NCBI GenBank assembly: GCA_009777235.1
Contig: WRMH01000023.1
Coordinates: 1-43,046 of the forward strand
DNA length: 43,046 nucleotides
Direction: 5' to 3'
Origin: Oscillospiraceae bacterium
GTDB lineage: Bacteria; Bacillota; Clostridia; Oscillospirales; Oscillospiraceae
Part shown: positions 16,362 through 25,566 of the stretch, one piece after another
How positions within the stretch are numbered: the first letter of the stretch is position 1
Layout: each line of letters starts with the position of its first letter
Position numbers and translations under genes: made by a program
The notes under the pieces: model-generated
The model's database searches: none
Told to the model about the DNA's origin: nothing
What the model saw: the letters and a program-made list of their open reading frames with translations, nothing else

Positions 16362-17549
16362 TAAATTTTGCCACTGTGCTATGCAATTTTCGACGCTGTA
16401 GTGACGCGAACGCTCTTTTGACGCTGTGGCGTAGCTGGCACGCAGCTCATCATCGGCAAAAAGCAGCTCCATGGCAGAGAGCAGCAAAAGCTCCGGCTCT
16501 TCAAGCGGAGCTGTAGCGGAGTATTTAGTGCCGGAGCAAACGGGGGTGAGAACTCCGTATTTGGCAAGCTCAATCTCGAAAGTTTGAGCAAAATCAATAT
16601 CAGTGTCAGGCGCGAGCACTTCCCTTGCGCTTGATTTATAATCGGATGATATAACGGGCAGGCCGCAAGACAAGGCTTCCAGCAAAACCAAACTCAACCC
16701 CTCAAAGAGCGAGGGAAAAACAAAAACATCCGCGCTTGCCAGCGTTTCATAAACAAACTCGCTGACAAAGCCTTTTAAAATCACTCGGTCGCCAAGACCA
16801 TAGGCGTCTATCAACTCTTGATAATAGCTTGTATATGAACCCTCACCAAGTATGACAAGGCGCGAGTTTTCGTGGTTTGCGGCAAACGATGAAAATGCGC
16901 GAATGAGATGCCAATGCCCTTTTTGATGTTCGCACCTGCCGGAGGTAATGAACGTAAAAATGCGCGAGGGCTTTTGACTGGCGGCGGTGCGCAGCCGGTT
17001 TTGAATATCGGAGACATTGATACAATTGGGTATGGCGATGATATTTGTGTCACTATATTCGAGATTTCTGATGAGATCATGCCGGACGCTTTCGGCGCAG
17101 GCTACTACATGGTCGGCGCGGAGATAATAGTATTTACCGGCTTTAGCGAGCAGACGCTCCGTGCGGGAAGGCAGGATGCTTAAAGTATTCTGCACCGAGG
17201 CAATTGTCTTTGCGTATTTATTGCCCGTGAGAATGTTGACGAAATTCGCGCTTTCCAAAAAACTGACACAGGCGGCATAGCGGCGCGTTTTTTTCAGCTT
17301 TCTGAGCCTCTGGTATCGTTTTATCAGCACCTTCAATTGATATGAGAGGCTGTTTCGGTTTGCAGGCTCGGGCAGCCCTAAATCAATCAAATTGCCGCGA
17401 TAGGGGAAAACTATATTGCTTGAACTGTTAAGGAGTATGTCAATATCCCACTTATCTTCAGGCAGATTAGTGACGATGTTCGACAAAACGCTTTGAGCCC
17501 CGCCGGTATTTAATGATGAAATAACAAACAATAATTTCTTTTTATCCAT
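16344..17549 (-). CDS. GT4-family glycosyltransferase
   Basis: The product is 401 residues from the ATG at 17549, chosen because AAAGGA lies just upstream and the methyltransferase stop overlaps it; an upstream in-frame start would run into that gene. A GT-B fold is indicated by LLFVISSLNTGGAQSVLSN at the start, FTFITSGRCEHQKGHWHLI at mid-protein, and the retaining-enzyme EX7E motif in PSLFEGLSLVLLEALSCG. It transfers a sugar from a nucleotide donor at the cytoplasmic face. It belongs to the minus-strand operon with a methyltransferase and a PglK-like flippase. Confidence 0.87.
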   Translation of the reverse strand: MDKKKLLFVISSLNTGGAQSVLSNIVTNLPEDKWDIDILLNSSSNIVFPYRGNLIDLGLPEPANRNSLSYQLKVLIKRYQRLRKLKKTRRYAACVSFLESANFVNILTGNKYAKTIASVQNTLSILPSRTERLLAKAGKYYYLRADHVVACAESVRHDLIRNLEYSDTNIIAIPNCINVSDIQNRLRTAASQKPSRIFTFITSGRCEHQKGHWHLIRAFSSFAANHENSRLVILGEGSYTSYYQELIDAYGLGDRVILKGFVSEFVYETLASADVFVFPSLFEGLSLVLLEALSCGLPVISSDYKSSAREVLAPDTDIDFAQTFEIELAKYGVLTPVCSGTKYSATAPLEEPELLLLSAMELLFADDELRASYATASKERSRHYSVENCIAQWQNLLSDDG

Positions 17550-17550
17550 T

Positions 17551-18339
17551 TTATCCTTTTTTGCGTAAGGCTTTAAAAGGCGCCGAAATGAGCTTTGAAA
17601 CAATGATCCGCAGCACCTTTAGCATATTCCCCACGCTATGGAAATCCTCATTGATCCAAAACTCGTTGATACGCCGCAGCTGCAACTCGGGATGTATGAT
17701 GTCGAGCGGCGTTGGAAAACGGGAAAACAGCGAGGGCGGGCATAATTTGCCAAAAAGCTCCGAGCCGCTTTTCACGTACAGCATTATGTTTTGCTTGTGC
17801 CAAATCTCGATTTTGTCGTTATACCATATTTCCGGCCGAATGCAGTCCAAGCACACATATCCGTTTTGACTAAAGAGCTTGGCCCAGTATGAAGGAAACT
17901 GCTCGTTGGCGTGATAAGTCCCGCCCTGATACGGTATCGCCGCCGCAAATAATATGACGTCGCTGTGGGCGCATAGGGTATCTACAAATGTTTTTGCTTT
18001 GTCTTTTGTGAGATGCTCGGCTGTTTCGATAGATATGGCCAAATCATATTTTTGATTTAAATCAATGAAATTGGATAAGTCGTAGGGCATAAACTCATCG
18101 GCGTTTATGTAAAGCCGGTTTCTGTCAACATAATCGCCGTCAACCCCGGTCACTTTACTTGCGCCGAATTCTTTAAATACCGATAACCATTGCCCCAATC
18201 CGCAGCCAAAATCAATGACGCGGTCAACATCGCCTATGAAACCATGCACAATCTTGACAATCGCCGTTATTTCCTTTTTTCGGCTGGTCTTATTTACAAA
18301 GCTATAAAACTCGGTGTCATATGTCTCTTCTTTTGCCAT
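17551..18339 (-). CDS. Class I SAM-dependent methyltransferase
   Basis: The product is 262 residues from the ATG at 18339 (start MAKEETYD), which follows AAAGGC; a longer in-frame start exists but lacks a ribosome site. The SAM-binding motif is VIDFGCGLGQW (about 41-51), followed by VTGVDGDYV and an acidic motif II. Placed between a flippase and a GT4 gene, it probably methylates a sugar residue of the glycan, perhaps as a chain cap. The C-terminal 60 residues are basic and hydrophobic. The substrate cannot be told from sequence. Confidence 0.8.
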   Translation of the reverse strand: MAKEETYDTEFYSFVNKTSRKKEITAIVKIVHGFIGDVDRVIDFGCGLGQWLSVFKEFGASKVTGVDGDYVDRNRLYINADEFMPYDLSNFIDLNQKYDLAISIETAEHLTKDKAKTFVDTLCAHSDVILFAAAIPYQGGTYHANEQFPSYWAKLFSQNGYVCLDCIRPEIWYNDKIEIWHKQNIMLYVKSGSELFGKLCPPSLFSRFPTPLDIIHPELQLRRINEFWINEDFHSVGNMLKVLRIIVSKLISAPFKALRKKG

Positions 18340-18400
18340 AATCTTGCCTTTCTTCGTCCCAAATCCATAGTTTATAGATTTTGCTCTGTTATGGACTAAA

Positions 18401-18438
18401 GCCCCCACTCGGCGGAGGTCAGCTTGAAGCGGGGGTGC
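18401..18438. other. GC-rich intergenic hairpin
   Basis: GCCCCCACTC and GCGGGGGTGC can pair imperfectly across an 18-bp loop, in the gap between the flippase stop and the methyltransferase start. Read on the minus strand the 3' arm runs into GGGGGCTTTAG. It could attenuate transcription inside the operon. A resemblance to the hairpin ends of IS200/IS605-type elements is possible, but no other trace of such an element is present. Confidence 0.4.
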
Positions 18439-18441
18439 GCG

Positions 18442-20187
18442 TCAGCGTTCCCTTAGTATCTTTTTATTCTCGACCCGATATACCATGTCGCAATGCTCGA
18501 TAGTAGTGAGCCTATGCGCCACTATGAGAATTGTTTTACTCCCGTGAAACCCTATGATCGCGTCCATGACGGCGCTTTCGGTCTCGGTATCGAGAGATGA
18601 AGTCGCCTCGTCAAGCACCAGCACGGGCGGATCCTCATACATTGCCCGGGCTATGCCGATACGCTGCCTTTGTCCTCCCGATAAACGCACGCCCCGGTCG
18701 CCCACGACTGTATGTATCCCCTCCGGTAAAGACTCGATAAATGATTTGAGCTGCGCCTGCTCAAGAGCCCGCCATGCTTTTTTCTCGTCAATTTTTCCTT
18801 TATCAATGCCAAACGTCACATTTTCCAAGATGGTATCGTCAAGCAGATATATATTCTGCGGGATATACCCTATAGTTTTGTTCCATTGGTCGTTATCATA
18901 TATCGGCCGGCCGTTATAGAAAACGCCGCCGCTGTCGGGAGTCAAAATACCCAGCACTATATCGGCCAAGGTCGTTTTGCCGACGCCGGACGGACCTACC
19001 AAGGCGACGGAACGATTTTCGGGGATAGTGAATGTGAGCTTATCGAGCACACATTCGCCTGTCGAAGGATATGTAAAAGATACATCCAAAACGGTGATGC
19101 CGGGATGGGGGGGGACGGCTTCGGCAAGCTCATAGACGGCGTCGGAGACAGGCGCCGCTAAATCTTTATCCTCAAAAAGATTAAAATATACGGCATTGAT
19201 GGCGGCCTGGTTATATATTATCGAAGTGGCAGAGTTTACCAGCCTGGTAACGGCCGGCAATATACGAAACGCGGCCAAAACGAACACGCTAAGCTGCGGC
19301 ACAAGGCCGGATATATCAGCACCGCCGATAATGAAAAATCCGAGTATAATAAAAGCGCCGCCAAAACATATAATATCCAGCGACATCTTTGGAAGTATAG
19401 TGACAGAATTATATTTTGTGACTGATTTTATAAGTATATTGCAGATTTTATTAAAGGATTTTTTAAAATACGATTCACGGCGCACAACCTTTATCTCTTT
19501 AATGCCGCCGAAAAGCTGATTGATGATTTTTGTCTTTTTAACATTTGCCTCGAGGTTTAATTTGCCGGCCTTTTTTATAATATCCCGAAAAACAACAAAG
19601 TAAATAAACACGCAAGAAAGGGTCAGCGCGAGGATACAGGCGGTCATTACAGGTGATTCATAAAACAGGTATGCCAACATAAACGCGGTCATGAAAAAAT
19701 CCGCAAGCATGGACATAACCGCCGATATCGCAGCATACAAATCACCTACGTCACTGCCCATAATGCGATGTAATTCCGCGATGTTCTTGTGCGTATGATA
19801 CAGATATGAATAGCTCAGAAGTTTTTCAAGAAGCCGCATATTCATCGCAAGTTTCTTTTTCGCCATAAACCGAACCTGCACATAATGGAGGATAAACTGA
19901 TAAATGCCTCGGAGAATATATACCACCGCTATAGCAAAGGCAAACAAAGCAAGAAAAAAAGCTATGGATGCGGAGGTGTTTTCAAACTTTAAAAAGTCAA
20001 AAACCCACGAGGTAACCGGATTTTCAAAAATAATGGAATTATCGAGCAATATGCTAATAAACGGCGACAGCAACGCCAATGTGAAGGTTTCGATCAAAGC
20101 GCTTATGATAACCGCGACCAGCAAGATCAATAGCTTTATTTTTGTTGGCTTATCGAGTATACGGTTGACTTTTTTCAGAGATTCCAT
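18442..20187 (-). CDS. PglK-like ABC flippase
   Basis: The product is 581 residues: a six-helix transmembrane domain (about 15-320) fused to an ATPase with Walker A GPSGVGKTT, signature RLSGGQRQR and Walker B VLVLDEATSSLD, the exporter half-transporter layout. It resembles PglK/MsbA-type proteins that flip lipid-linked oligosaccharides, and no Wzx-type flippase gene occurs in the window, so it is the likely flippase of this glycan locus. It is first in a minus-strand operon and lies divergent from the capsular gene at 20300. A weak AAGGTG site precedes the ATG. Confidence 0.8.
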   Translation of the reverse strand: MESLKKVNRILDKPTKIKLLILLVAVIISALIETFTLALLSPFISILLDNSIIFENPVTSWVFDFLKFENTSASIAFFLALFAFAIAVVYILRGIYQFILHYVQVRFMAKKKLAMNMRLLEKLLSYSYLYHTHKNIAELHRIMGSDVGDLYAAISAVMSMLADFFMTAFMLAYLFYESPVMTACILALTLSCVFIYFVVFRDIIKKAGKLNLEANVKKTKIINQLFGGIKEIKVVRRESYFKKSFNKICNILIKSVTKYNSVTILPKMSLDIICFGGAFIILGFFIIGGADISGLVPQLSVFVLAAFRILPAVTRLVNSATSIIYNQAAINAVYFNLFEDKDLAAPVSDAVYELAEAVPPHPGITVLDVSFTYPSTGECVLDKLTFTIPENRSVALVGPSGVGKTTLADIVLGILTPDSGGVFYNGRPIYDNDQWNKTIGYIPQNIYLLDDTILENVTFGIDKGKIDEKKAWRALEQAQLKSFIESLPEGIHTVVGDRGVRLSGGQRQRIGIARAMYEDPPVLVLDEATSSLDTETESAVMDAIIGFHGSKTILIVAHRLTTIEHCDMVYRVENKKILRER

Positions 20188-20209
20188 ATTCTTGCACCTT
20201 AAACAGAAT

Positions 20210-20238
20210 TTTACAAATTTGTGTTTTTTTAGTATAAT
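20210..20238 (+). promoter_or_regulatory. Sigma-A promoter of the capsular operon
   Basis: TTTACA (20210-20215), a 17-bp spacer and TATAAT (20233-20238) form a near-consensus promoter 62 bp before the start at 20300. A 10-bp palindrome ACAAATTTGT (20213-20222) overlaps its -35 side. Confidence 0.7.
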
Positions 20239-20299
20239 GCCACATAGTATACCACGCGGACGCCTTTTGGTAAAGAGCTAATAAAAAGGAGCAGACGGC

Positions 20300-21340
20300 A
20301 TGTCAGTTATGCAAATGAGCTTAAAGGCATTGATTTGCGAAAAGTTTCCCATGAGAATTTATTTAGCCCAAAAGCTGACAAGAATTTTAAAGACGGCAAG
20401 AATAGCACCGACAGGCTCAAAGCTCCAGTTTACATTGAGCGCGTTCAGGTATAAATTGACGCTCGATTTTTTGAGCAAGGAATTTAAAGACTTGATAGGA
20501 AAATATAAAAACAAGAATGACCACAACCAAGAAGAGCCGGGTCAGAGCGGAAAAAGCAAGGGCAAGATTTGGACGATGTGGTGGCAAGGCGAGGAAAACG
20601 CCCCGCCGATTGTGAAAAGATGCATAGAAAGTATGCGCCGCAATGCCGGAGGCCATAAGGTCGTGGTCATAACGGAGCGCAACATATCGGAATATATAGA
20701 TTTGCCTGACTATGTTTATGAAAAACATGAAGCCAAGCTGATGCGTGTGGTCTTTTTGAGCGATATCATCCGATACTCTCTGCTCGCCGAGCACGGAGGG
20801 CTATGGCTGGATGCGACGATATATTGCTTTCGGCCGATACCGGAAGAGATATGGGCCATGCCGCTGCATTCAAGCAAACACTACAATAAAATCCCTTTTC
20901 CCAATCAATGCGGGGCAAAAGACAAGTATATAAGAAACTTTGAAAGCAACGAGCTTGGAGGGCATAAAGGCCATCCGGCCTACTGCTTTGCGCGTGATTT
21001 GCTCATACAATATTGGAAAGACCGCTCCTTTGTGGTTGAATACTACCTTATGGACTGCGCTATGAAACTTGCCTATGACAACATTGATGCCGTCAAACGG
21101 GATGTTGACGCGATACCGATAAACAGCAACGACAGATTTGAACTTCGCAAGATAATGAACAAGGCGTATAACCAAGAGGAAATAGACAAAATTGCAAACA
21201 GCGGCACCGTATTTTTCAAACTATGCTGTAAAGAAAAGTTTAAAAAGCGTACACGCACGGGAACTGAAACGACATATAAGCGGTTTATAGACGAAACGAT
21301 GACATATACGATAAAGGGTAAAAACAGTGAAAAAATATGA
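20300..21340 (+). CDS. Capsular polysaccharide synthesis protein (PF05704), copy 1
   Basis: The product is 346 residues; AAAAGGAG precedes the ATG. The core begins IWTMWWQGEENAPPIVKRCI (about 90-109) and includes FLSDIIRYSLLAEHGGLWLD (about 152-171), whose Leu-Trp-Leu-Asp segment matches the sugar-nucleotide-binding acidic motif of GT32-like transferases. Pfam family PF05704 members act in capsule synthesis and are probably glycosyltransferases. Three paralogues occur nearby (21327, 28841, 29935). The 3' end overlaps the next gene by 14 bp. Confidence 0.82.
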   Translation: MSVMQMSLKALICEKFPMRIYLAQKLTRILKTARIAPTGSKLQFTLSAFRYKLTLDFLSKEFKDLIGKYKNKNDHNQEEPGQSGKSKGKIWTMWWQGEENAPPIVKRCIESMRRNAGGHKVVVITERNISEYIDLPDYVYEKHEAKLMRVVFLSDIIRYSLLAEHGGLWLDATIYCFRPIPEEIWAMPLHSSKHYNKIPFPNQCGAKDKYIRNFESNELGGHKGHPAYCFARDLLIQYWKDRSFVVEYYLMDCAMKLAYDNIDAVKRDVDAIPINSNDRFELRKIMNKAYNQEEIDKIANSGTVFFKLCCKEKFKKRTRTGTETTYKRFIDETMTYTIKGKNSEKI

Positions 21341-22325
21341 ATTTCCGGCGGGCATACATTTTACAAAGCTGGTAAGAACGATACTTATTAGTATGCGCGT
21401 GGCTAAGAAAAGATCAAAAATCAGATTAGCTCTTGATGTCATTTTGTATAAGCGCGTCCTGACGTTTTTGAGCGATACGTTCAGCGATGTGGTTTATAAA
21501 TACGGCACAGAGCGGGATTATAAAATCGGCGAGGCGGGAGATAAGATTTGGACGATGTGGTGGCAGGGCGAAGATGAGGCGCCCCCGCTTATCAAAAGGT
21601 GCATAGAGAGCATGAGAAAAAACGCCAGAGGGCGCGAGGTCGTGGTGGTGGACAGCCGAAATGTATTTGACTATATAAAGCTGCCGCGGCATATTCTCGA
21701 TAAACACGAAGCGGGCCTAATAACCACAACGCTCCTAAGCGATATAGTCCGCGTATCTTTGCTCGCGCAATACGGCGGCCTATGGCTCGACTCGACGATA
21801 TTTTGCGCCAAGGAAATACCGGAAGATATTTGGAAAATGCCGCTTTATACTGTCAAACCAAGGCTATATCCGAACGCGCCAAACATAGAAAACACAAAAA
21901 TAAAGCCCGGCAAGAAAAACGCTTACAATACCGCGCCGTTTATACCGTTTGATTCGGAAACCACGCTCGGGGTGGTAAGCGGGCATCCGCTGTACAGCTT
22001 TACGCGAGATATGCTCATACGCTATTGGGAAAAGTATACTACAATGGTTGTGTATCACTTATTTGCATGTGTGTTGAAACTGGCGTACTTTACGGTTGAC
22101 GTTGTAAAGCAAGATGTGGATGCGATACCAACAAACAGCGACGATTTTTACAAGCTCGCGGAGCTTTTTGTAACAAAGCACAGATACGACCAAAAAGAGA
22201 TTGACGCGATTATTTCAAGCGACACCGTATTTTACAAATTGGACAGAAAAGAGAAATATACGGAGTATAACGATATGGGGGAAGAAACCGCCTACGGGCG
22301 TTTTGTGAAAGGATGCTTGATGTAA
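21327..22325 (+). CDS. Capsular polysaccharide synthesis protein (PF05704), copy 2
   Basis: The product is 332 residues, starting at a GTG inside the preceding gene and so translationally coupled. It shares IWTMWWQGEDEAPPLIKRCI (about 74-93), LSDIVRVSLLAQYGGLWLDS and the closing segment DVVKQDVDAIPTNSDD with copy 1. The acidic motif is WLDST rather than WLDAT. It is an ordinary full-length family member, likely adding a different sugar or linkage than its neighbour. Confidence 0.82.
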   Translation: MKKYEFPAGIHFTKLVRTILISMRVAKKRSKIRLALDVILYKRVLTFLSDTFSDVVYKYGTERDYKIGEAGDKIWTMWWQGEDEAPPLIKRCIESMRKNARGREVVVVDSRNVFDYIKLPRHILDKHEAGLITTTLLSDIVRVSLLAQYGGLWLDSTIFCAKEIPEDIWKMPLYTVKPRLYPNAPNIENTKIKPGKKNAYNTAPFIPFDSETTLGVVSGHPLYSFTRDMLIRYWEKYTTMVVYHLFACVLKLAYFTVDVVKQDVDAIPTNSDDFYKLAELFVTKHRYDQKEIDAIISSDTVFYKLDRKEKYTEYNDMGEETAYGRFVKGCLM

Positions 22326-22378
22326 ATAAGAGAAGCATTTAGAACATACGGATAAAACATACGGGAACGGAGAAGAAT

Positions 22379-23473
22379 TTGAACATACTATATACAAGTG
22401 ATGATAAGTTTGCCGAAATCGCCGGGGTTTCGATTTTGTCTTTGTTTGAAAATAACAAAGACGCCGATGAGATAAATATATACCTCATAGCAAGCGGCAT
22501 CTCGGAAGTAAACAAGCAAAGGTTGACAGGGATTTCGGAAAGCTATGGGCGAAAAATCATATTTACCGATGCGCCCGACATTGAGAAAATCGCGGGCACA
22601 GCCATAGACACAGGGCTGGAAAGATGGTCACTCACAGTCTTTTGCCGATTGTTTATTTCGTCGGTTTTGCCCGCGGATATGGAAAAGATCATATATCTTG
22701 ACTGCGATACAATAATCCGGGGTTCACTCCGCAGATTATGGAATACACAGCAAGGCAAAAACATAATCAGCGGGCAAAAAACGCAAATGGACTCATTCAC
22801 GTATGATATGATTTTTCTGCAGAGAAATGACGTTTACGTCAATTGCGGTATCTTGCTCATCAATCTTGCTTTATGGAGGCAATATGATGTTGAAGAAAAA
22901 TTTATCAAATTTATAAGGCTGATGGGGGGTAAGATTCCTAATAATGATCAAGATACACTCAACAGTGTGCTAAAGGGCTATATCGGTGCTATTGATCCGA
23001 CATATAATTGCGGGCCGGCTTGGGCAAAGATAAAAGAAAACCCTGTGCCTGTGCCTTTTGATAAAGTCCCCGACGCCGAGAAAATCAAAAACCCCGTCAT
23101 AGTGCATTTTATCGGAGAAGATTCCCTAATCGGAATCTATAAAAGGCCGTGGGAAGCGGACACGGACGCAAAACAGGGCACGGCAATAGTATATCCAGAT
23201 GTCATCGAAGAGTGGCGAATGTATAAATCCATGTCCTCGTGGGCAGACGAACCTCTCAGAAGGTCGCCTGAAGAAACAAAAAAGAAATATGAAAATCTTG
23301 TAAAAATCATAAAAAAATGCAAACCCTTATATGGTCTGCTGCTCCGTATCAAAAAAGCCGCTTCGCGCTTTGCCGGGAAAATACGCAAGCAGGAGAGTAT
23401 CGGTAAATATTTAGAGCGCAGACAGAAAATAACAGGAATAAAAATCGAAGACTGCCGAATCGAACCGCGATGA
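22379..23473 (+). CDS. GT8-family glycosyltransferase
   Basis: The product is 364 residues, starting at TTG after GGAG. The GT8 fold is shown by MNILYTSDDKFAEIAGVSI, RLFISSVLP, IIYLDCDTI (DxD at about 108-110), VNCGILLINL, and the late NNDQDTLN plus IVHFIG segments. LgtC/GspA-like enzymes of this family transfer galactose or glucose with retention. The C-terminal 90 residues are basic, perhaps for peripheral membrane attachment. It is the last gene of the operon starting at 20300. Confidence 0.87.
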   Translation: MNILYTSDDKFAEIAGVSILSLFENNKDADEINIYLIASGISEVNKQRLTGISESYGRKIIFTDAPDIEKIAGTAIDTGLERWSLTVFCRLFISSVLPADMEKIIYLDCDTIIRGSLRRLWNTQQGKNIISGQKTQMDSFTYDMIFLQRNDVYVNCGILLINLALWRQYDVEEKFIKFIRLMGGKIPNNDQDTLNSVLKGYIGAIDPTYNCGPAWAKIKENPVPVPFDKVPDAEKIKNPVIVHFIGEDSLIGIYKRPWEADTDAKQGTAIVYPDVIEEWRMYKSMSSWADEPLRRSPEETKKKYENLVKIIKKCKPLYGLLLRIKKAASRFAGKIRKQESIGKYLERRQKITGIKIEDCRIEPR

Positions 23474-23530
23474 AGCTCATAAGCTCTCGTCGGCGTATGG
23501 CCGTAACAAAAACAGGTTTGCAGGGTATTG

Positions 23531-24445
23531 TCAACTTGCCGACTGACGGTCGGCGACGCACATTCTTATTCCGTCGGCAAGCGAAATAGCCGGACGCCAA
23601 TCGGTGCAGTGTCCGATAAGGGATATATCAAGCTCGCTGTAACGCGTGTCGCAAGCCCTGCCGTTTGTGTAAGCTATATCAGGCAAGGGGCGCTTTGCTA
23701 TGCCGGCAATAAGCGCAATCAAATCATTTAAAGATATGCAAGAGCCAGACCCGATGTTAAAGACTCGCTGATCGCCGCAGTAGCCCATAATCGCCCTCAC
23801 AGCGGAAAGCAAATCGTTTATATGGACGAAATCGCGCAGGATATTGCCGTCTCCCCAAATCTCTATCGGCTTTCCGAGCAGTATTTTATCAAGAAATATG
23901 GGAAGAGCCCCCTGTGTCCTGCCTTCGTACAGTTTGGAGCTGTAAGGATTAGCCGGTCTGAATATGCGATAATCTACACCGTGATATATATGGTAAAGGT
24001 GCATATATTTTTCAATGGCGAGCTTATGTACCCCATATTTGCATATCGGCTGCAAAAATGACTCTTCGGATGCCGGACGGTCATCATACTCGCCATATAT
24101 CGCGCCTCCGGTTGAAAAATAATATAACTTTATGCCGCGCCTTGACGCTATGGCGTCGAGCAAGCGGATTGTCGGCAAAACATTTGCGGATATTTCTTCT
24201 ATAAGATTTTCTGTACCCACGTCGGGCAGCACGGTAGACACCAGGTGAAAAACACAGTCAACGCCGGTTAGCAAAGGCTCAAAATCGTCCGTTGCAAAGT
24301 CAAACTCACAAAAGCTGACAGTGTCCATGTCCATTCCGGCAACAAACGCGGCGCGGTCGGCGACGATGACTTCATGCTCTTTGCATAGCATAGCCGCAAG
24401 ATGCCGCCCTATAAAACCGCTGCCGCCGAGTAATAAATATTTCAT
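23531..24445 (-). CDS. NAD-dependent nucleotide-sugar epimerase/dehydratase
   Basis: The product is 304 residues of the extended SDR family. The N-terminal Rossmann motif is LLLGGSGFIGRHLA. The catalytic region has FSTGGAIYG and YGVHKLAIEKY (YxxxK). FRPANPYS and WGDGNILRDFVHINDL are typical of UDP-glucose 4-epimerase-like enzymes. It supplies an altered nucleotide sugar for the locus, either a 4-epimerase or a related 4-reductase. AAAGGGA lies before the ATG. It faces the GT8 gene convergently. Confidence 0.85.
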   Translation of the reverse strand: MKYLLLGGSGFIGRHLAAMLCKEHEVIVADRAAFVAGMDMDTVSFCEFDFATDDFEPLLTGVDCVFHLVSTVLPDVGTENLIEEISANVLPTIRLLDAIASRRGIKLYYFSTGGAIYGEYDDRPASEESFLQPICKYGVHKLAIEKYMHLYHIYHGVDYRIFRPANPYSSKLYEGRTQGALPIFLDKILLGKPIEIWGDGNILRDFVHINDLLSAVRAIMGYCGDQRVFNIGSGSCISLNDLIALIAGIAKRPLPDIAYTNGRACDTRYSELDISLIGHCTDWRPAISLADGIRMCVADRQSAS

Positions 24446-24524
24446 GTTTACAAAATCCCTTTCGGCTCGAAAATTTTGTTTAGAAGTACCATTTATATGG
24501 TCCTATGAGCAAAAAAGACCAACG

Positions 24525-25526
24525 CTACTTAAAAAGCCTCTTTACCTTGTTGATTTCAACCTCAAACTTCATAATCCAGTAACAGACAAATTTTGCGGAG
24601 TTTAGAAACACCGAAAAATTGCCCAAAAACCGCGCCGCTCTTATGGTTTGCGTCAGTTCGGTTTTGTACACGGATGTTTTTTTTCTCTCACCCGCGCTGA
24701 GCTTGGAATAGCATCTCATGGCGGTTATGAACATATATATCAGCAGCTTGCGGATAACACGGCGTATATCGGGCAATATTTCACCGTTTTGATACAGCTT
24801 CATTATCTCGCGAAAACCGACGGCATATCCTCTGAAATGCTCGGCGGTTTTGACCGTGCCCGTGATAGAGTCCGAGCGCTGACGCTGAAAGCAGAGCGGT
24901 TTATACAGATGTGCAATCTTCTCCGCGCTCAAGTAGAGCAAAGACGTGTATAGCAAATCTTCATAGAGTATACCTTTATAAAACGTAAAGCCGTGTTTTC
25001 TTAGAAATTCCGTCTTGATAAAGTACATCCAAACGGGAGCCGTATAGCAGCGGTTATCAAGCATTTGCGATAAAACCTTATAGCCCTTGTCCGTTTCGTA
25101 TTTTTGATCCCTCACAAACCATGAAAGAAAGTCCCTTTCCCCCGATTCATTTTCAAAAAAAACCAAGGCGTCAAAGTATACAAAATCGGCAGCCTCTTTT
25201 TCAATAGCTTCTAAGCACTCATGCACCAATGTATCTTCTATATAATCGTCGCTGTCAAAAAAATACACATACTCGCCCCGGGCTATCTCAAAGCCCCAGT
25301 TGCGGGCATCCGACAGGCCGCCGTTTGGCTTATGGATCACCTGTACGCGGCTGTCCTTTTTGGCGTATTCATCGCATATGGCGGGGCAATTATCCGGCGA
25401 CTCGTCATCTACCAAGATTATTTCCAGATTGCGGTAGGTCTGCCGCAGTACGCTGTCCACGCTCTCGCGCAAATAGCGTTCCACATTATGAATGGGTATT
25501 ACAACAGATACAAGCGGTGTGTTCAT
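24525..25526 (-). CDS. GT2-family glycosyltransferase
   Basis: The product is 333 residues. A GT-A fold starts with PLVSVVIPIHNVERYLRESV, then EIILVDDESPDNCP, NGGLSDARNWGFE and the metal-binding YFFDSDDYIE (DxD at about 92-96). The last third is a basic helical region common in capsule GT2 enzymes. It follows the GT-C gene on the minus strand by 40 bp and is likely co-transcribed with it. Confidence 0.88.
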   Translation of the reverse strand: MNTPLVSVVIPIHNVERYLRESVDSVLRQTYRNLEIILVDDESPDNCPAICDEYAKKDSRVQVIHKPNGGLSDARNWGFEIARGEYVYFFDSDDYIEDTLVHECLEAIEKEAADFVYFDALVFFENESGERDFLSWFVRDQKYETDKGYKVLSQMLDNRCYTAPVWMYFIKTEFLRKHGFTFYKGILYEDLLYTSLLYLSAEKIAHLYKPLCFQRQRSDSITGTVKTAEHFRGYAVGFREIMKLYQNGEILPDIRRVIRKLLIYMFITAMRCYSKLSAGERKKTSVYKTELTQTIRAARFLGNFSVFLNSAKFVCYWIMKFEVEINKVKRLFK

Positions 25527-25566
25527 TGCTTTACGCTTCCTTATTGCATTTTTTTACCCTCACGCC

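Noticed and set aside
18401..18438. IS200/IS605 end with omega-RNA
   Set aside because: Only a GC-rich hairpin is present; no TnpA/TnpB coding trace or second end is seen nearby.
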